Positions 1 through 6,303 are shown, counted from the stretch's first letter. The stretch: DNA of 7,528 nucleotides from Halodesulfurarchaeum sp. (GCA_018334775.1 JAGXLJ010000051.1:1-7528); one strand, 5' to 3'. The notes: a model not told the origin generated them from the letters alone. Numbers and translations are program-made.

Positions 1-200
1 CGCGACCGGAGGCACTGGTCTATGGCATCGTGAAACTCCAGGAACGGATCGCGAACGGTGAGTCATCGCCGGTCACGGTGAAGCCTTACGAACTCGAGAA
101 GTTCGGGGATCTCGAACGCGACGAGGTTGTCGATTCGCTTGCGGAGGATATCGACGAAGAGACACTTGTTATGCGGTACAATTGGGCTGATTCACCATGA
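1..200 (+). CDS. nuoB: NADH dehydrogenase-like complex I subunit NuoB, C-terminal part (5' end outside window)
   Basis: This is the last 65 codons of an open frame entering from the left edge, read from base 3 and stopping at TGA 198-200. The first residues, RPEALVYGIVKLQERI, match the conserved end of the NuoB/PSST fold, which follows the last cluster-N2 cysteine (usually in a GCPPRPEAL context). That cysteine and the other N2 ligands therefore lie just upstream of the window. NuoB passes electrons from NuoI to quinone at the interface with NuoD. After the conserved part comes a 45-residue tail rich in Asp and Glu, in keeping with a halophilic protein and longer than in many bacterial NuoB. 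The stop overlaps the nuoCD start as ATGA (197-200), so the two are probably translationally coupled. Identity is firm from motif plus context, although only a fragment is visible. Confidence 0.93.
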   Translation, partial: RPEALVYGIVKLQERIANGESSPVTVKPYELEKFGDLERDEVVDSLAEDIDEETLVMRYNWADSP

Positions 201-1873
201 GCATGCAGGACGAACCTGACGTTGAAGAGACGGAACCGGGAGCAGTGGATTACGACGCCCTCGAAGACCTGCTTGGAGACGCCGTCGTCGATCGAGAAAC
301 ACATCTCAACGCCGAGGCTTTCGTCGTCCGTGGCGATGCTGTCACGGACGCGTTATCGACGCTGAAGGACCAGGGGTTCGATCATATGGCGAGTCTTACC
401 GGGCAGGATTACGATGACCGGTATGAATCCATCTATCATCTCCGGAAGTACGATGATGCCCAATCCGAAGTGAGCGTCATCGTTCCGACACCGAGGGACG
501 ACCCGAGTCATGAGAGCGCGACGCCGGTCTACTCGACGGCAAATTGGCACGAACGCGAAGCGTACGACCTTGTCGGAATCAACTACGAGGGACACCCTGA
601 CTTGCGGCGGATTCTCCTTCCGCAGAGTTGGACGGGCCACCCCTTGAGCAAGGACTACGACCAGGACAAACCACAGATCGTCACACTCGAAAAACACAAG
701 AATCCGATCGAGGAGGATATGGAGGTCGAAGCAACAGGCGACGACCTCGATACGATGTTTCTCAACATCGGGCCCCACCACCCGGCGACCCACGGGGTGC
801 TCCACCTGAAGACGGTCCTCGACGGTGAGCAGGTCGCCGACGTGGATCCGGATATCGGCTACTTACACCGGTGTCAGGAGCAGATGTGTGAGAAGAGTAC
901 GTATCGCCATCAGATCATGCCCTATCCGGACCGGTGGGACTACACCCCGGCCGGAATTCTCAACGAATGGGCATACGCACGGGCGGCCGAGGACCTTGCA
1001 GATATCGAGGTGCCGGAATACGCGCAAGTAATCCGGACGATGTCCGCGGAACTGACCCGCATTTCGGCCCACTTGCTTGCGGTGGCAACCTTTGGGCTCG
1101 ATATCGTGGGTGACTTCGCTGCGGTGTTCATGTACGCGATGCGTGATCGCGACATTGTCATGGACATCCTCGAGGACCTGACAGGCCAGCGGATGATGTA
1201 TAACTACCTCCGCCTGGGCGGGGTCGTGTGGGATCTCCCTGAACCACGCGAGGAGTTCTTCGAAAAGGTTCGCCAGTTCCTCGACGCCGTTCCGGAGAAG
1301 ACCGATGAGTATCACAACGTTCTCACACAGAACGAACTCTTCCAGATGCGGACTGTTGACACGGGCTACTACGCTCATGAAGTGGCCAAGGATTACGGTG
1401 CCACCGGTCCGATTGCCCGTGCCTCGGGCATTGATTATGACCTTCGGCGGGACGACCCGTACGGGTATTACGACGAACTCGACTGGGACGTTGTAACTCG
1501 CGAGGGCGGGGATAATTACGCTCGACTGATGGTCCGGATGCGAGAAGTAGAGGAGTCGGCCAAAATCATCGAGCAATGTATCGACATCCTCGAGGACTGG
1601 CCCGAGGACGAGCGGGATCTCCAGGCAAATGTGCCTCGCAGTCTCAAGCCCGATGCCGGACAAGAGATCTACCGAGCGGTCGAGGGTGCGAAAGGCGAAC
1701 TCGGTATTTACATGCGCTCCGACGGGACGGACGAACCCGCCCGATTCAAGATCCGGGGGCCGAGTTTCGTTAACCTCTCGGGCCTCCACGAAATGTCCGA
1801 GGGTGAGCTGATTTCCGACCTCGTCGCGACGATCGGCAGCCTCGATATCGTGCTGGCGGAGGTGGACCGATAA
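197..1873 (+). CDS. nuoCD: Fused complex I subunit NuoCD (30 kDa + 49 kDa-like subunits)
   Basis: This 558-residue soluble protein fuses NuoC and NuoD of the connecting arm. The NuoC part is about residues 18-160, with the family signature HEREAYDLVGINYEGHPDLR (118-137) followed by LLPQSWTGHPLSKDY (140-154). An acidic linker (about 160-187) leads to the NuoD part (188-558). This begins with IGPHHPATHGVL (191-202), where His199 corresponds to the quinone-site His of the HPAAH loop. MPYPDRWDY (241-249) follows, and Tyr249 corresponds to the conserved quinone-headgroup Tyr. The C-terminus SLDIVLAEVDR ends in the invariant Arg and lacks the CxxC pairs of related NiFe-hydrogenase large subunits, so this is a quinone-reductase subunit and not a hydrogenase. 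The start is set by the ATGA overlap with nuoB; Met3 (203) is an alternative. The stop overlaps nuoH as TAATG. The CD fusion is usual in haloarchaea and also occurs in E. coli. The protein is strongly acidic throughout. Confidence 0.97.
   Translation: MSMQDEPDVEETEPGAVDYDALEDLLGDAVVDRETHLNAEAFVVRGDAVTDALSTLKDQGFDHMASLTGQDYDDRYESIYHLRKYDDAQSEVSVIVPTPRDDPSHESATPVYSTANWHEREAYDLVGINYEGHPDLRRILLPQSWTGHPLSKDYDQDKPQIVTLEKHKNPIEEDMEVEATGDDLDTMFLNIGPHHPATHGVLHLKTVLDGEQVADVDPDIGYLHRCQEQMCEKSTYRHQIMPYPDRWDYTPAGILNEWAYARAAEDLADIEVPEYAQVIRTMSAELTRISAHLLAVATFGLDIVGDFAAVFMYAMRDRDIVMDILEDLTGQRMMYNYLRLGGVVWDLPEPREEFFEKVRQFLDAVPEKTDEYHNVLTQNELFQMRTVDTGYYAHEVAKDYGATGPIARASGIDYDLRRDDPYGYYDELDWDVVTREGGDNYARLMVRMREVEESAKIIEQCIDILEDWPEDERDLQANVPRSLKPDAGQEIYRAVEGAKGELGIYMRSDGTDEPARFKIRGPSFVNLSGLHEMSEGELISDLVATIGSLDIVLAEVDR
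1858..1864 (+). promoter_or_regulatory. Shine-Dalgarno site for nuoH
   Basis: GGAGGTG lies inside the last codons of nuoCD (encoding part of AEVDR), 8 bases before the ATG at 1873. It matches the complement of the archaeal 16S 3' end and supports the 1873 start with its 1-base TAATG overlap. Confidence 0.8.
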
Positions 1874-2937
1874 TGGCCTCCTCGGCACCGCTCGTTGACC
1901 ATATTTCGGGACTCTTGAACCTTGAGGGGCTTCTCGGCGAGGTCATTGCTGGCCTCTTGGGTTCGGTACTCGTTGCGGTGATTGTGCTGCTATTCGCTGC
2001 GCTCGCCGGGCCGTACATGAAACGGAAGTTGACAGCGGCGTTCACCGACCGGATTTCTGTAGACAGGGTTGGTCCCTATGGGATTCTGACGATCGCCGTC
2101 GACGCTATCCGGCTGTTGACGAAGGAACTGATCGTTCCCGAGAACGCCGATCGACCGGCGTGGGACCTCGGTCCGATGCTGGTCGTCATCTCGGCGACGA
2201 TGGGATTTGCGGTCATTCCCTTTGGGAGCGGGATCCACCTTGCTGACCCGCAAGTCGGATTTGTATATCTTTTCGCCGTTTCATCGATCGCATCACTTGG
2301 GATCGTTTCTGGCGCGTACGCATCAAATAACAAGTACTCGATGCTCGGCGGGTTGCGGGGCGTTTCACAGAACATCGCGTACGAAATCCCACTCGTACTG
2401 ACTGGGGCCTCTGTTGTGCTGTTTGCCGGGTCGCTTCGGATCTCAGACATCGTCGCTGCCCAATCGGCAGAACTCTTCTCCATCGGTGCGATTACGGTGC
2501 CAGCGTGGTTCGGATTTGTGAACCCGTTCGCGTTCGCGCTGTTCATGGTCGCGAACCTGGCCGAAATCGGACGGAATCCCTTCGATCTTCCAGAAGCACC
2601 GAATGATCTCGTCGCTGGCTATCAGACCGAGTACTCATCGGTGTATTTCGTCCTGTTCTATCTCGGCGAATTTCTCCACATTTTCCTGGGTGCAGGGATT
2701 ATCACGACCCTGTTCCTCGGCGGTCCGACCGCACCCATCACTGCGCTCAACTTCATCCCCGGAATCGTGTGGTTCATCGCGAAAGTCTGGGGTGTGTTCT
2801 TCTTTACGCAGTGGGCCCGCTCCGCGGTCCCACGGGTTCGGCCCGACCAGCTGCTTGATATCGGCTGGAAGGGAATGCTCGGGCTCGCCTTCGTGAACCT
2901 GTTGCTGACGGCCGTGATCATCGGGGTGATCGTATGA
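1873..2937 (+). CDS. nuoH: Complex I membrane subunit NuoH (ND1-like)
   Basis: This is a 354-residue membrane protein that forms the roof of the quinone chamber and joins the connecting arm to the membrane arm. About eight membrane segments are visible, near residues 27-47, 98-118, 128-149, 172-190, 209-230, 256-283, 294-314 and 333-354. Family motifs are DRVGPYGILTIAVDAIRLL (64-82), NNKYSMLGGLRG (152-163), YEIPL with Glu171 (the E. coli Glu157 position), NPFDLPEA (235-242), VAGYQTEYS (247-255) and WARSAVPRVRPDQLLDIGWK (314-333). Two family positions differ. The Glu of the bacterial ERK motif is Lys50 (KRK), and in the cytoplasmic Glu-rich loop the middle Glu (E. coli Glu218) is Pro243, while Asp238, Glu241, Asp245 and Glu253 keep the acidic character. 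The gene follows nuoCD directly and ends in an ATGA overlap with nuoI. Length and motifs make the identity secure. Confidence 0.97.
   Translation: MASSAPLVDHISGLLNLEGLLGEVIAGLLGSVLVAVIVLLFAALAGPYMKRKLTAAFTDRISVDRVGPYGILTIAVDAIRLLTKELIVPENADRPAWDLGPMLVVISATMGFAVIPFGSGIHLADPQVGFVYLFAVSSIASLGIVSGAYASNNKYSMLGGLRGVSQNIAYEIPLVLTGASVVLFAGSLRISDIVAAQSAELFSIGAITVPAWFGFVNPFAFALFMVANLAEIGRNPFDLPEAPNDLVAGYQTEYSSVYFVLFYLGEFLHIFLGAGIITTLFLGGPTAPITALNFIPGIVWFIAKVWGVFFFTQWARSAVPRVRPDQLLDIGWKGMLGLAFVNLLLTAVIIGVIV
2925..2931 (+). promoter_or_regulatory. Shine-Dalgarno-like site for nuoI
   Basis: GGTGATC, preceded by GG, lies within the last codons of nuoH. It matches the 3' portion of the archaeal anti-SD complement (GGAGGTGATC). 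It ends only 2 bases before the ATG at 2934, but because this match is the far end of the motif the alignment gives normal core spacing. It supports the 2934 start and the 4-base overlap. Confidence 0.6.
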
Positions 2938-3395
2938 TAGGCGTACTCAAATCGCTCGCGACGACGATGAAACATGCACTCGGCGGCGAGACGTTCACCG
3001 TCGAGTATCCCGACCAGGCTCCCGAGGTCAGTCCCCGGTTCCGGGGCGTCCACAAATGGAGCCAGGAACGGTGTATCTGGTGTCGCCAATGTGAAAGTGT
3101 CTGTCCAAACGATACGATTCAGATCGTGATGGACGAGGACCGCAACGGTGAACAGTACAACCTCCACGTCGGCCAGTGTATTTACTGTCGGCTCTGTGAG
3201 GAGGTCTGTCCGACCGAAGCAATCCTGCTCACGGAGAACTTCGAGTTCACAGGTGACACCAAACACGATCTGGCGTTCAACAAAGAACAGCTGAAAAACG
3301 TCCCGTGGTACAAAGACATGGACCCAATCCAGGCCCGGGAATCCGACCGTGAAGCGTGGGTTGGTGAAGGCGACGGCGAGGTGGATTACCAATGA
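2934..3395 (+). CDS. nuoI: Complex I ferredoxin-type subunit NuoI (two 4Fe-4S clusters)
   Basis: This 153-residue peripheral subunit carries clusters N6a and N6b and passes electrons to NuoB. Two classical CxxCxxCxxxCP motifs are visible: Cys47, 50, 53 and 57 (CIWCRQCESVCP) and Cys82, 85, 88 and 92 (CIYCRLCEEVCP). By family rule each cluster takes three ligands from one motif and the fourth from the other. Before the clusters, TVEYPDQAPEVSPRFRGVHK (22-41) matches the family's lead-in to the first motif. After the second cluster the family segment ILLTENFEFTG is present, followed by an acidic tail rich in Asp and Glu that is likely a halophilic adaptation. Residues 1-20 may form the amphipathic helix that holds the subunit to the membrane. 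In an enzyme without NuoE, F and G, NuoI would be the most exposed cluster carrier and so the probable point of electron entry; that is inference. It overlaps both neighbours by ATGA. Confidence 0.97.
   Translation: MIGVLKSLATTMKHALGGETFTVEYPDQAPEVSPRFRGVHKWSQERCIWCRQCESVCPNDTIQIVMDEDRNGEQYNLHVGQCIYCRLCEEVCPTEAILLTENFEFTGDTKHDLAFNKEQLKNVPWYKDMDPIQARESDREAWVGEGDGEVDYQ
3378..3383 (+). promoter_or_regulatory. Shine-Dalgarno site for nuoJ1
   Basis: GAGGTG lies inside the nuoI C-terminal codons (Glu-Val of GEVDYQ), 8 bases before the ATG at 3392. It supports that start and the ATGA overlap. Confidence 0.75.
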
Positions 3396-3646
3396 TCGAG
3401 TCGCTTACCTTCGCGCTGTTCGCAGTTGTGACTATTGCGAGCAGTCTGGGCGTGGTCCTTGTCGAGGATGTGTGGCACTCAGCATTGTTCCTGGGCGCGG
3501 CACTCCTGAGCGTCGCCGTTCACTTCCTCCTGCTCAAGGCCGCCTTCCTTGCAGCCGTGCAGATACTCGTCTATGTCGGTGGCGTCTTGATTCTCATCGC
3601 CTTCGCGGTGATGCTGACACGCGATCCAGGAGGTGTTGGTGAATGA
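3392..3646 (+). CDS. nuoJ1: Complex I membrane subunit NuoJ, N-terminal half (NuoJ1)
   Basis: This 84-residue, very hydrophobic protein has three predicted membrane segments (about 3-24, 29-48 and 52-75). It matches the first half of NuoJ/ND6. The signatures are VWHSALFLGAALLSVA (27-42), matching the family's N-P-V-H-S-A-L region, and AAFLAAVQILVYVGGVLILI (50-69), the third helix with the conserved Tyr61-Val-Gly that bends at the pi-bulge and takes part in coupling. Full-length NuoJ is near 165-185 residues with five helices; this product ends just after helix three, and the following gene supplies the rest. A two-gene nuoJ is known in haloarchaea and in the Methanosarcina fpo operon. The 4-base overlap and a strong SD for nuoJ2 imply coupled, near-equimolar production of the halves. 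Confidence 0.93.
   Translation: MIESLTFALFAVVTIASSLGVVLVEDVWHSALFLGAALLSVAVHFLLLKAAFLAAVQILVYVGGVLILIAFAVMLTRDPGGVGE
3628..3635 (+). promoter_or_regulatory. Shine-Dalgarno site for nuoJ2
   Basis: AGGAGGTG lies in the last codons of nuoJ1 (encoding Pro-Gly-Gly-Val), 7 bases before the ATG at 3643. It is one of the strongest SD matches in the window and shows that nuoJ2 is independently initiated, which argues against a frameshifted single nuoJ. Confidence 0.85.
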
Positions 3647-3942
3647 CGACGAAACCGGAACTCTCGAAAAACATCGACGTGCTGCCCGGGCTCGCAGCAT
3701 TAGCGTTGTTTGCCGCAATGGCGGTGGCGATACTCTCGGCGAATTTCGGCCCGATACAGGGGTTTGAAGCCGGTGCAGCAATCACGCGAAGTATTGGCTA
3801 CGCCCTGTTCAATCTCGAACGGGCGGCGCCAGTCGTTACCAGTGAGGGGTTCCTGATGCCGTTCTTGGCAGTCGCCTTTGTTCTGGATGCGGCACTCGGA
3901 GCAGCCGTGATGCTTGCCCGCCGGGAAGGAGGTGAGGAATAA
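3643..3942 (+). CDS. nuoJ2: Complex I membrane subunit NuoJ, C-terminal half (NuoJ2)
   Basis: This 99-residue protein has two predicted membrane segments (about 14-33 and 70-91) joined by a hydrophilic stretch of about 35 residues. On its own the sequence is weakly conserved, and the call rests mainly on position: it directly follows the N-terminal half of NuoJ, precedes nuoK, and supplies the two helices missing from NuoJ1 (3 + 2 = 5). The segment RSIGYALFNLERAAPVVTSE (49-68) ahead of the last helix resembles the loop before helix five of NuoJ, where a G-x-x-L-F motif is common. The C-terminus REGGEE is hydrophilic and encodes the SD of nuoK. Overlaps are ATGA with nuoJ1 and TAATG with nuoK. 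An unrelated small membrane protein is possible but unlikely in this context. Confidence 0.87.
   Translation: MTTKPELSKNIDVLPGLAALALFAAMAVAILSANFGPIQGFEAGAAITRSIGYALFNLERAAPVVTSEGFLMPFLAVAFVLDAALGAAVMLARREGGEE
3928..3935 (+). promoter_or_regulatory. Shine-Dalgarno site for nuoK
   Basis: GGAGGTGA lies inside the nuoJ2 C-terminal codons, 6 bases before the ATG at 3942. It is an 8-base match to the complement of the archaeal 16S 3' end and fixes the nuoK start at the TAATG overlap. Confidence 0.87.
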
Positions 3943-4247
3943 TGGTCGTCGAAACACAGTATTACGTCCTACTCTCGGCTGCGATGTTTAGCATCGGTGT
4001 GTTCGGGCTCTTGACTCGCCGGAACGCGCTACGATTCCTCATGTCCGTCGAGTTGATGCTCAACGCGGCCAACATCAATCTAGTCGCGTTTTCAGCGCAG
4101 TGGGGGAACATGACCGGCCAAACGTTCAGCTTGTTCGTCCTCGCCCTTGCGGCCGCGGAGGTGGCCGTCGGAATCGGGATCATCCTGGTCCTGTTCCGGA
4201 ACTTCAGGGACGTGGACGTAACCGAACCCGCAACGATGAGGTGGTAA
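3942..4247 (+). CDS. nuoK: Complex I membrane subunit NuoK (ND4L-like)
   Basis: This 101-residue protein has three membrane segments (about 5-24, 29-52 and 62-85), the normal size and topology for NuoK. It lies in the membrane arm next to NuoJ and helps carry charge between NuoH and the antiporter-like subunits. The two essential buried carboxylates are present: Glu37 in FLMSVELMLNAANINLVAF (32-50; E. coli Glu36) and Glu73 in LALAAAEVAVGIGI (67-80; E. coli Glu72). The short polar tail RNFRDVDVTEPATMRW is of ordinary type, and its last codons encode the SD of nuoL. The start is supported by the strong SD at 3928-3935. The stop is one base before the nuoL start. Confidence 0.97.
   Translation: MVVETQYYVLLSAAMFSIGVFGLLTRRNALRFLMSVELMLNAANINLVAFSAQWGNMTGQTFSLFVLALAAAEVAVGIGIILVLFRNFRDVDVTEPATMRW
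4238..4243 (+). promoter_or_regulatory. Shine-Dalgarno site for nuoL
   Basis: GAGGTG lies in the last codons of nuoK, 5 bases before the ATG at 4249. It supports that start, which lies one base after the nuoK stop. Confidence 0.75.
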
Positions 4248-4248
4248 G

Positions 4249-6303
4249 ATGGTAGGTGCATTTGACTTCGCCGCGGCGATTCCGATGCTTCCGTTTGCCT
4301 CCTTCGTGGTCGCGATACTCGCTGGGTATTTCACTCCGCGATTACTGCCGAAAGGTGGCGCGGTCCCGGGGATCATAGCAACGGGCGGATCGCTGCTCTT
4401 GTCCGGGTGGCTTATGGTCACCGTCAGTGGTACAGAGCACTATTACAACCAAGAGATATACACGTGGACGACTGGCTTAGCGGGAGAGACGTTCGACCTA
4501 TCCTTTGGACTCCTGCTCGATCCGCTCTCCTCGTACATGCTGGTGATAGTCGCGCTCATCAGCTTCCTTGTGCACGTGTTCAGTCTCGGATACATGAACG
4601 ACGAGGGCGAGACGGGCTTGCCACGGTACTACGCCGGGTTGGGGCTGTTCAGTTTCTCGATGCTCGCCTTCGTGATGGCCTCGAACATTCTGATGGCCTT
4701 CATGTTCTTCGAGCTGGTCGGCCTGTGTTCCTGGCTTCTTATCGGTTTCTGGTTCCGCGAGCCGGGCCCGCCGAGCGCGGCCAAAAAGGCGTTCCTGGTC
4801 ACCCGTTTCGGGGATTACTTCTTCCTCATCGGTGTGGTGGCCATTTTCGCGACGTTCGGGACTGGGCTGTTTGCACCGCGAGGCGATGAATTAGGCTTCC
4901 CGCAACTCACCGCTGAGGCGCTGAGTGGGGAGATGGCACCGGTCGTTGCGGACTTCCTTGGGACGATTGGACTCGAACCCCAGACGTGGTTCGCTCTTAT
5001 CGGCCTGCTGGTACTGGGTGGCGTGATCGGGAAGTCCGCTCAATTCCCGCTTCACACCTGGCTGCCTGACGCGATGGAAGGTCCGACTCCGGTTTCGGCC
5101 CTGATCCACGCGGCGACGATGGTCGCAGCCGGTGTCTACCTGGTCATGCGGATGTACGGCTTCTACGCACAGCTCCCACGGATACTCGCACTTATCGCAT
5201 TGGTCGGTGGCTTTACGGCGCTGATGGCAGCGACAATGGCGATGGTCAAACGGGAGATCAAGCAGGTACTCGCGTACTCTACTATCTCCCAGTACGGATA
5301 CATGATGCTCGCTTTGGGGGCCGGTGGCTACGTTGCAGCGACCTTCCACCTGATGACTCACGCTATCTTCAAGGCGCTCCTGTTCCTCGGGGCCGGCGCG
5401 GTCATCATTGCGATGCATCACAATGAGAACATGTGGGACATGGGTGGTCTGAAAGATAAGATGCCCGTGACCTACTGGACGTTCCTCTCAGGCTCGCTCG
5501 CATTGGCTGGCATCTTCCCGTTCGCCGGCTTCTGGTCGAAGGACGAGGTGCTTTACGAGGCGCTGATTCACGGGCTAAACGACCCGATACTCCTCCTCGC
5601 GTACGCGATGGGGCTCATCGCGGTCGTGTTTACGGGCTTCTACACCTTCCGGATGGTTATCCTGACCTTCCACGGTGAGGCCCGGACGGAAACGGCCGAA
5701 GATCCAGGGAGTGTTCGATGGAACGTCAAGTTCCCGCTCGTGGTGCTCGGAACGCTGGCCGCAACGGTCGGCGTCGTCAACATGGCCCCAGTCAAGGAGT
5801 TGACTGGCTGGGACATCACGTATCTCCACCACTGGTTCGAATCCGGGATTCAGACGGTGACACTCGGCGAATACCATCACCTGCTCGAATCCGCAGCCGG
5901 CTATCATGCCGCAGATTTGGCACCGTTCCTGCCAGCAGCTCTGTCGTTAGGGCTGGCTCTTACTGGTGCCGGACTGGCCTGGATCCTTTACAGGGGTCCG
6001 GATCCGACTGCCCACACGGATAAGCTGGGTTCGATCAAGACCCTGCTTTACAACAACTACTACCAGGACGAATACCAGGTCTGGCTCGCAGAAGGTGTGA
6101 CGATGCCACTCGCTCAGGTCGCCGACAAGTTCGACCAGGGTATCATCGACGGTGTGGTCAACACCATTTCGAGCCTGGCTCTGTTCAGCGGCTCACGTAT
6201 CAGGCGGCTTCAGACCGGTCGGGTGACGAACTACGCGGCCATGCTCACGCTCGGCCTCGTGGTCATCGTTCTGGTCGTTGCCCTCATCGGGGGGTGGTTC
6301 TAA
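4249..6303 (+). CDS. nuoL: Complex I antiporter-like membrane subunit NuoL (ND5-like)
   Basis: This 684-residue polytopic protein is the distal ion-pumping subunit, related to Mrp antiporter subunits. Conserved channel residues align with E. coli NuoL: Glu155 in MFFELVGLCSWLLIGFW (152-168; Glu144), Arg186 and Asp189 in TRFGD (Arg175, Asp178), Lys262 in GKSAQFPLHTWLPDA (261-275; Lys229), His288 in ALIHAATMVAAG, Lys375 in HAIFKALLF (Lys342), and Lys431-Asp432 in FWSKDEVL (Lys399-Asp400). Before the last helix, the C-terminus holds YNNYYQDEYQVW (601-612) and a long amphipathic stretch (about 613-655). This is the lateral helix that runs along the membrane arm, followed by a final anchor (about 663-681). 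That C-terminal module distinguishes NuoL from NuoM and NuoN. It is somewhat longer than E. coli NuoL (about 613), partly from the loop at 205-245 and a His-rich external loop near 520-555. It sits one base after nuoK and directly before nuoM. Confidence 0.97.
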   Translation: MVGAFDFAAAIPMLPFASFVVAILAGYFTPRLLPKGGAVPGIIATGGSLLLSGWLMVTVSGTEHYYNQEIYTWTTGLAGETFDLSFGLLLDPLSSYMLVIVALISFLVHVFSLGYMNDEGETGLPRYYAGLGLFSFSMLAFVMASNILMAFMFFELVGLCSWLLIGFWFREPGPPSAAKKAFLVTRFGDYFFLIGVVAIFATFGTGLFAPRGDELGFPQLTAEALSGEMAPVVADFLGTIGLEPQTWFALIGLLVLGGVIGKSAQFPLHTWLPDAMEGPTPVSALIHAATMVAAGVYLVMRMYGFYAQLPRILALIALVGGFTALMAATMAMVKREIKQVLAYSTISQYGYMMLALGAGGYVAATFHLMTHAIFKALLFLGAGAVIIAMHHNENMWDMGGLKDKMPVTYWTFLSGSLALAGIFPFAGFWSKDEVLYEALIHGLNDPILLLAYAMGLIAVVFTGFYTFRMVILTFHGEARTETAEDPGSVRWNVKFPLVVLGTLAATVGVVNMAPVKELTGWDITYLHHWFESGIQTVTLGEYHHLLESAAGYHAADLAPFLPAALSLGLALTGAGLAWILYRGPDPTAHTDKLGSIKTLLYNNYYQDEYQVWLAEGVTMPLAQVADKFDQGIIDGVVNTISSLALFSGSRIRRLQTGRVTNYAAMLTLGLVVIVLVVALIGGWF
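6290..6298 (+). promoter_or_regulatory. Possible Shine-Dalgarno site for nuoM
   Basis: GGGGGTGGT at the end of nuoL matches GGAGGTGAT at seven of nine bases, and both mismatches are A to G and so could pair by G-U wobble. It lies 5 bases before the ATG at 6304. This is a weaker match than the other sites here. Confidence 0.45.

Noticed and set aside
770..1873. NuoD half as a membrane-bound NiFe hydrogenase large subunit
   Set aside because: Neither the N-terminal nor the C-terminal CxxC metal-ligand pair is present. The C-terminus is the NuoD-type EVDR, and the quinone-site His199 and Tyr249 are in place.
863..1888. Long open frame of 341 codons on the minus strand, opposite nuoCD
   Set aside because: It lies antisense to a firmly identified gene, its translation has no recognisable motif or domain, and it has no SD. 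Long antisense frames are common opposite GC-rich halophile genes.
2658..3392. Minus-strand open frame of 244 codons opposite nuoH and nuoI
   Set aside because: It is a shadow of two well-identified coding regions, crossing their junction, with no family resemblance in its translation.
3560..3700. nuoJ1/nuoJ2 as one gene broken by a frameshift or sequencing error
   Set aside because: A stop codon (3640-3642) lies directly before the nuoJ2 ATG in its own frame, a strong SD precedes that ATG, and the ATGA overlap matches the other junctions. Split nuoJ is also known in archaea.
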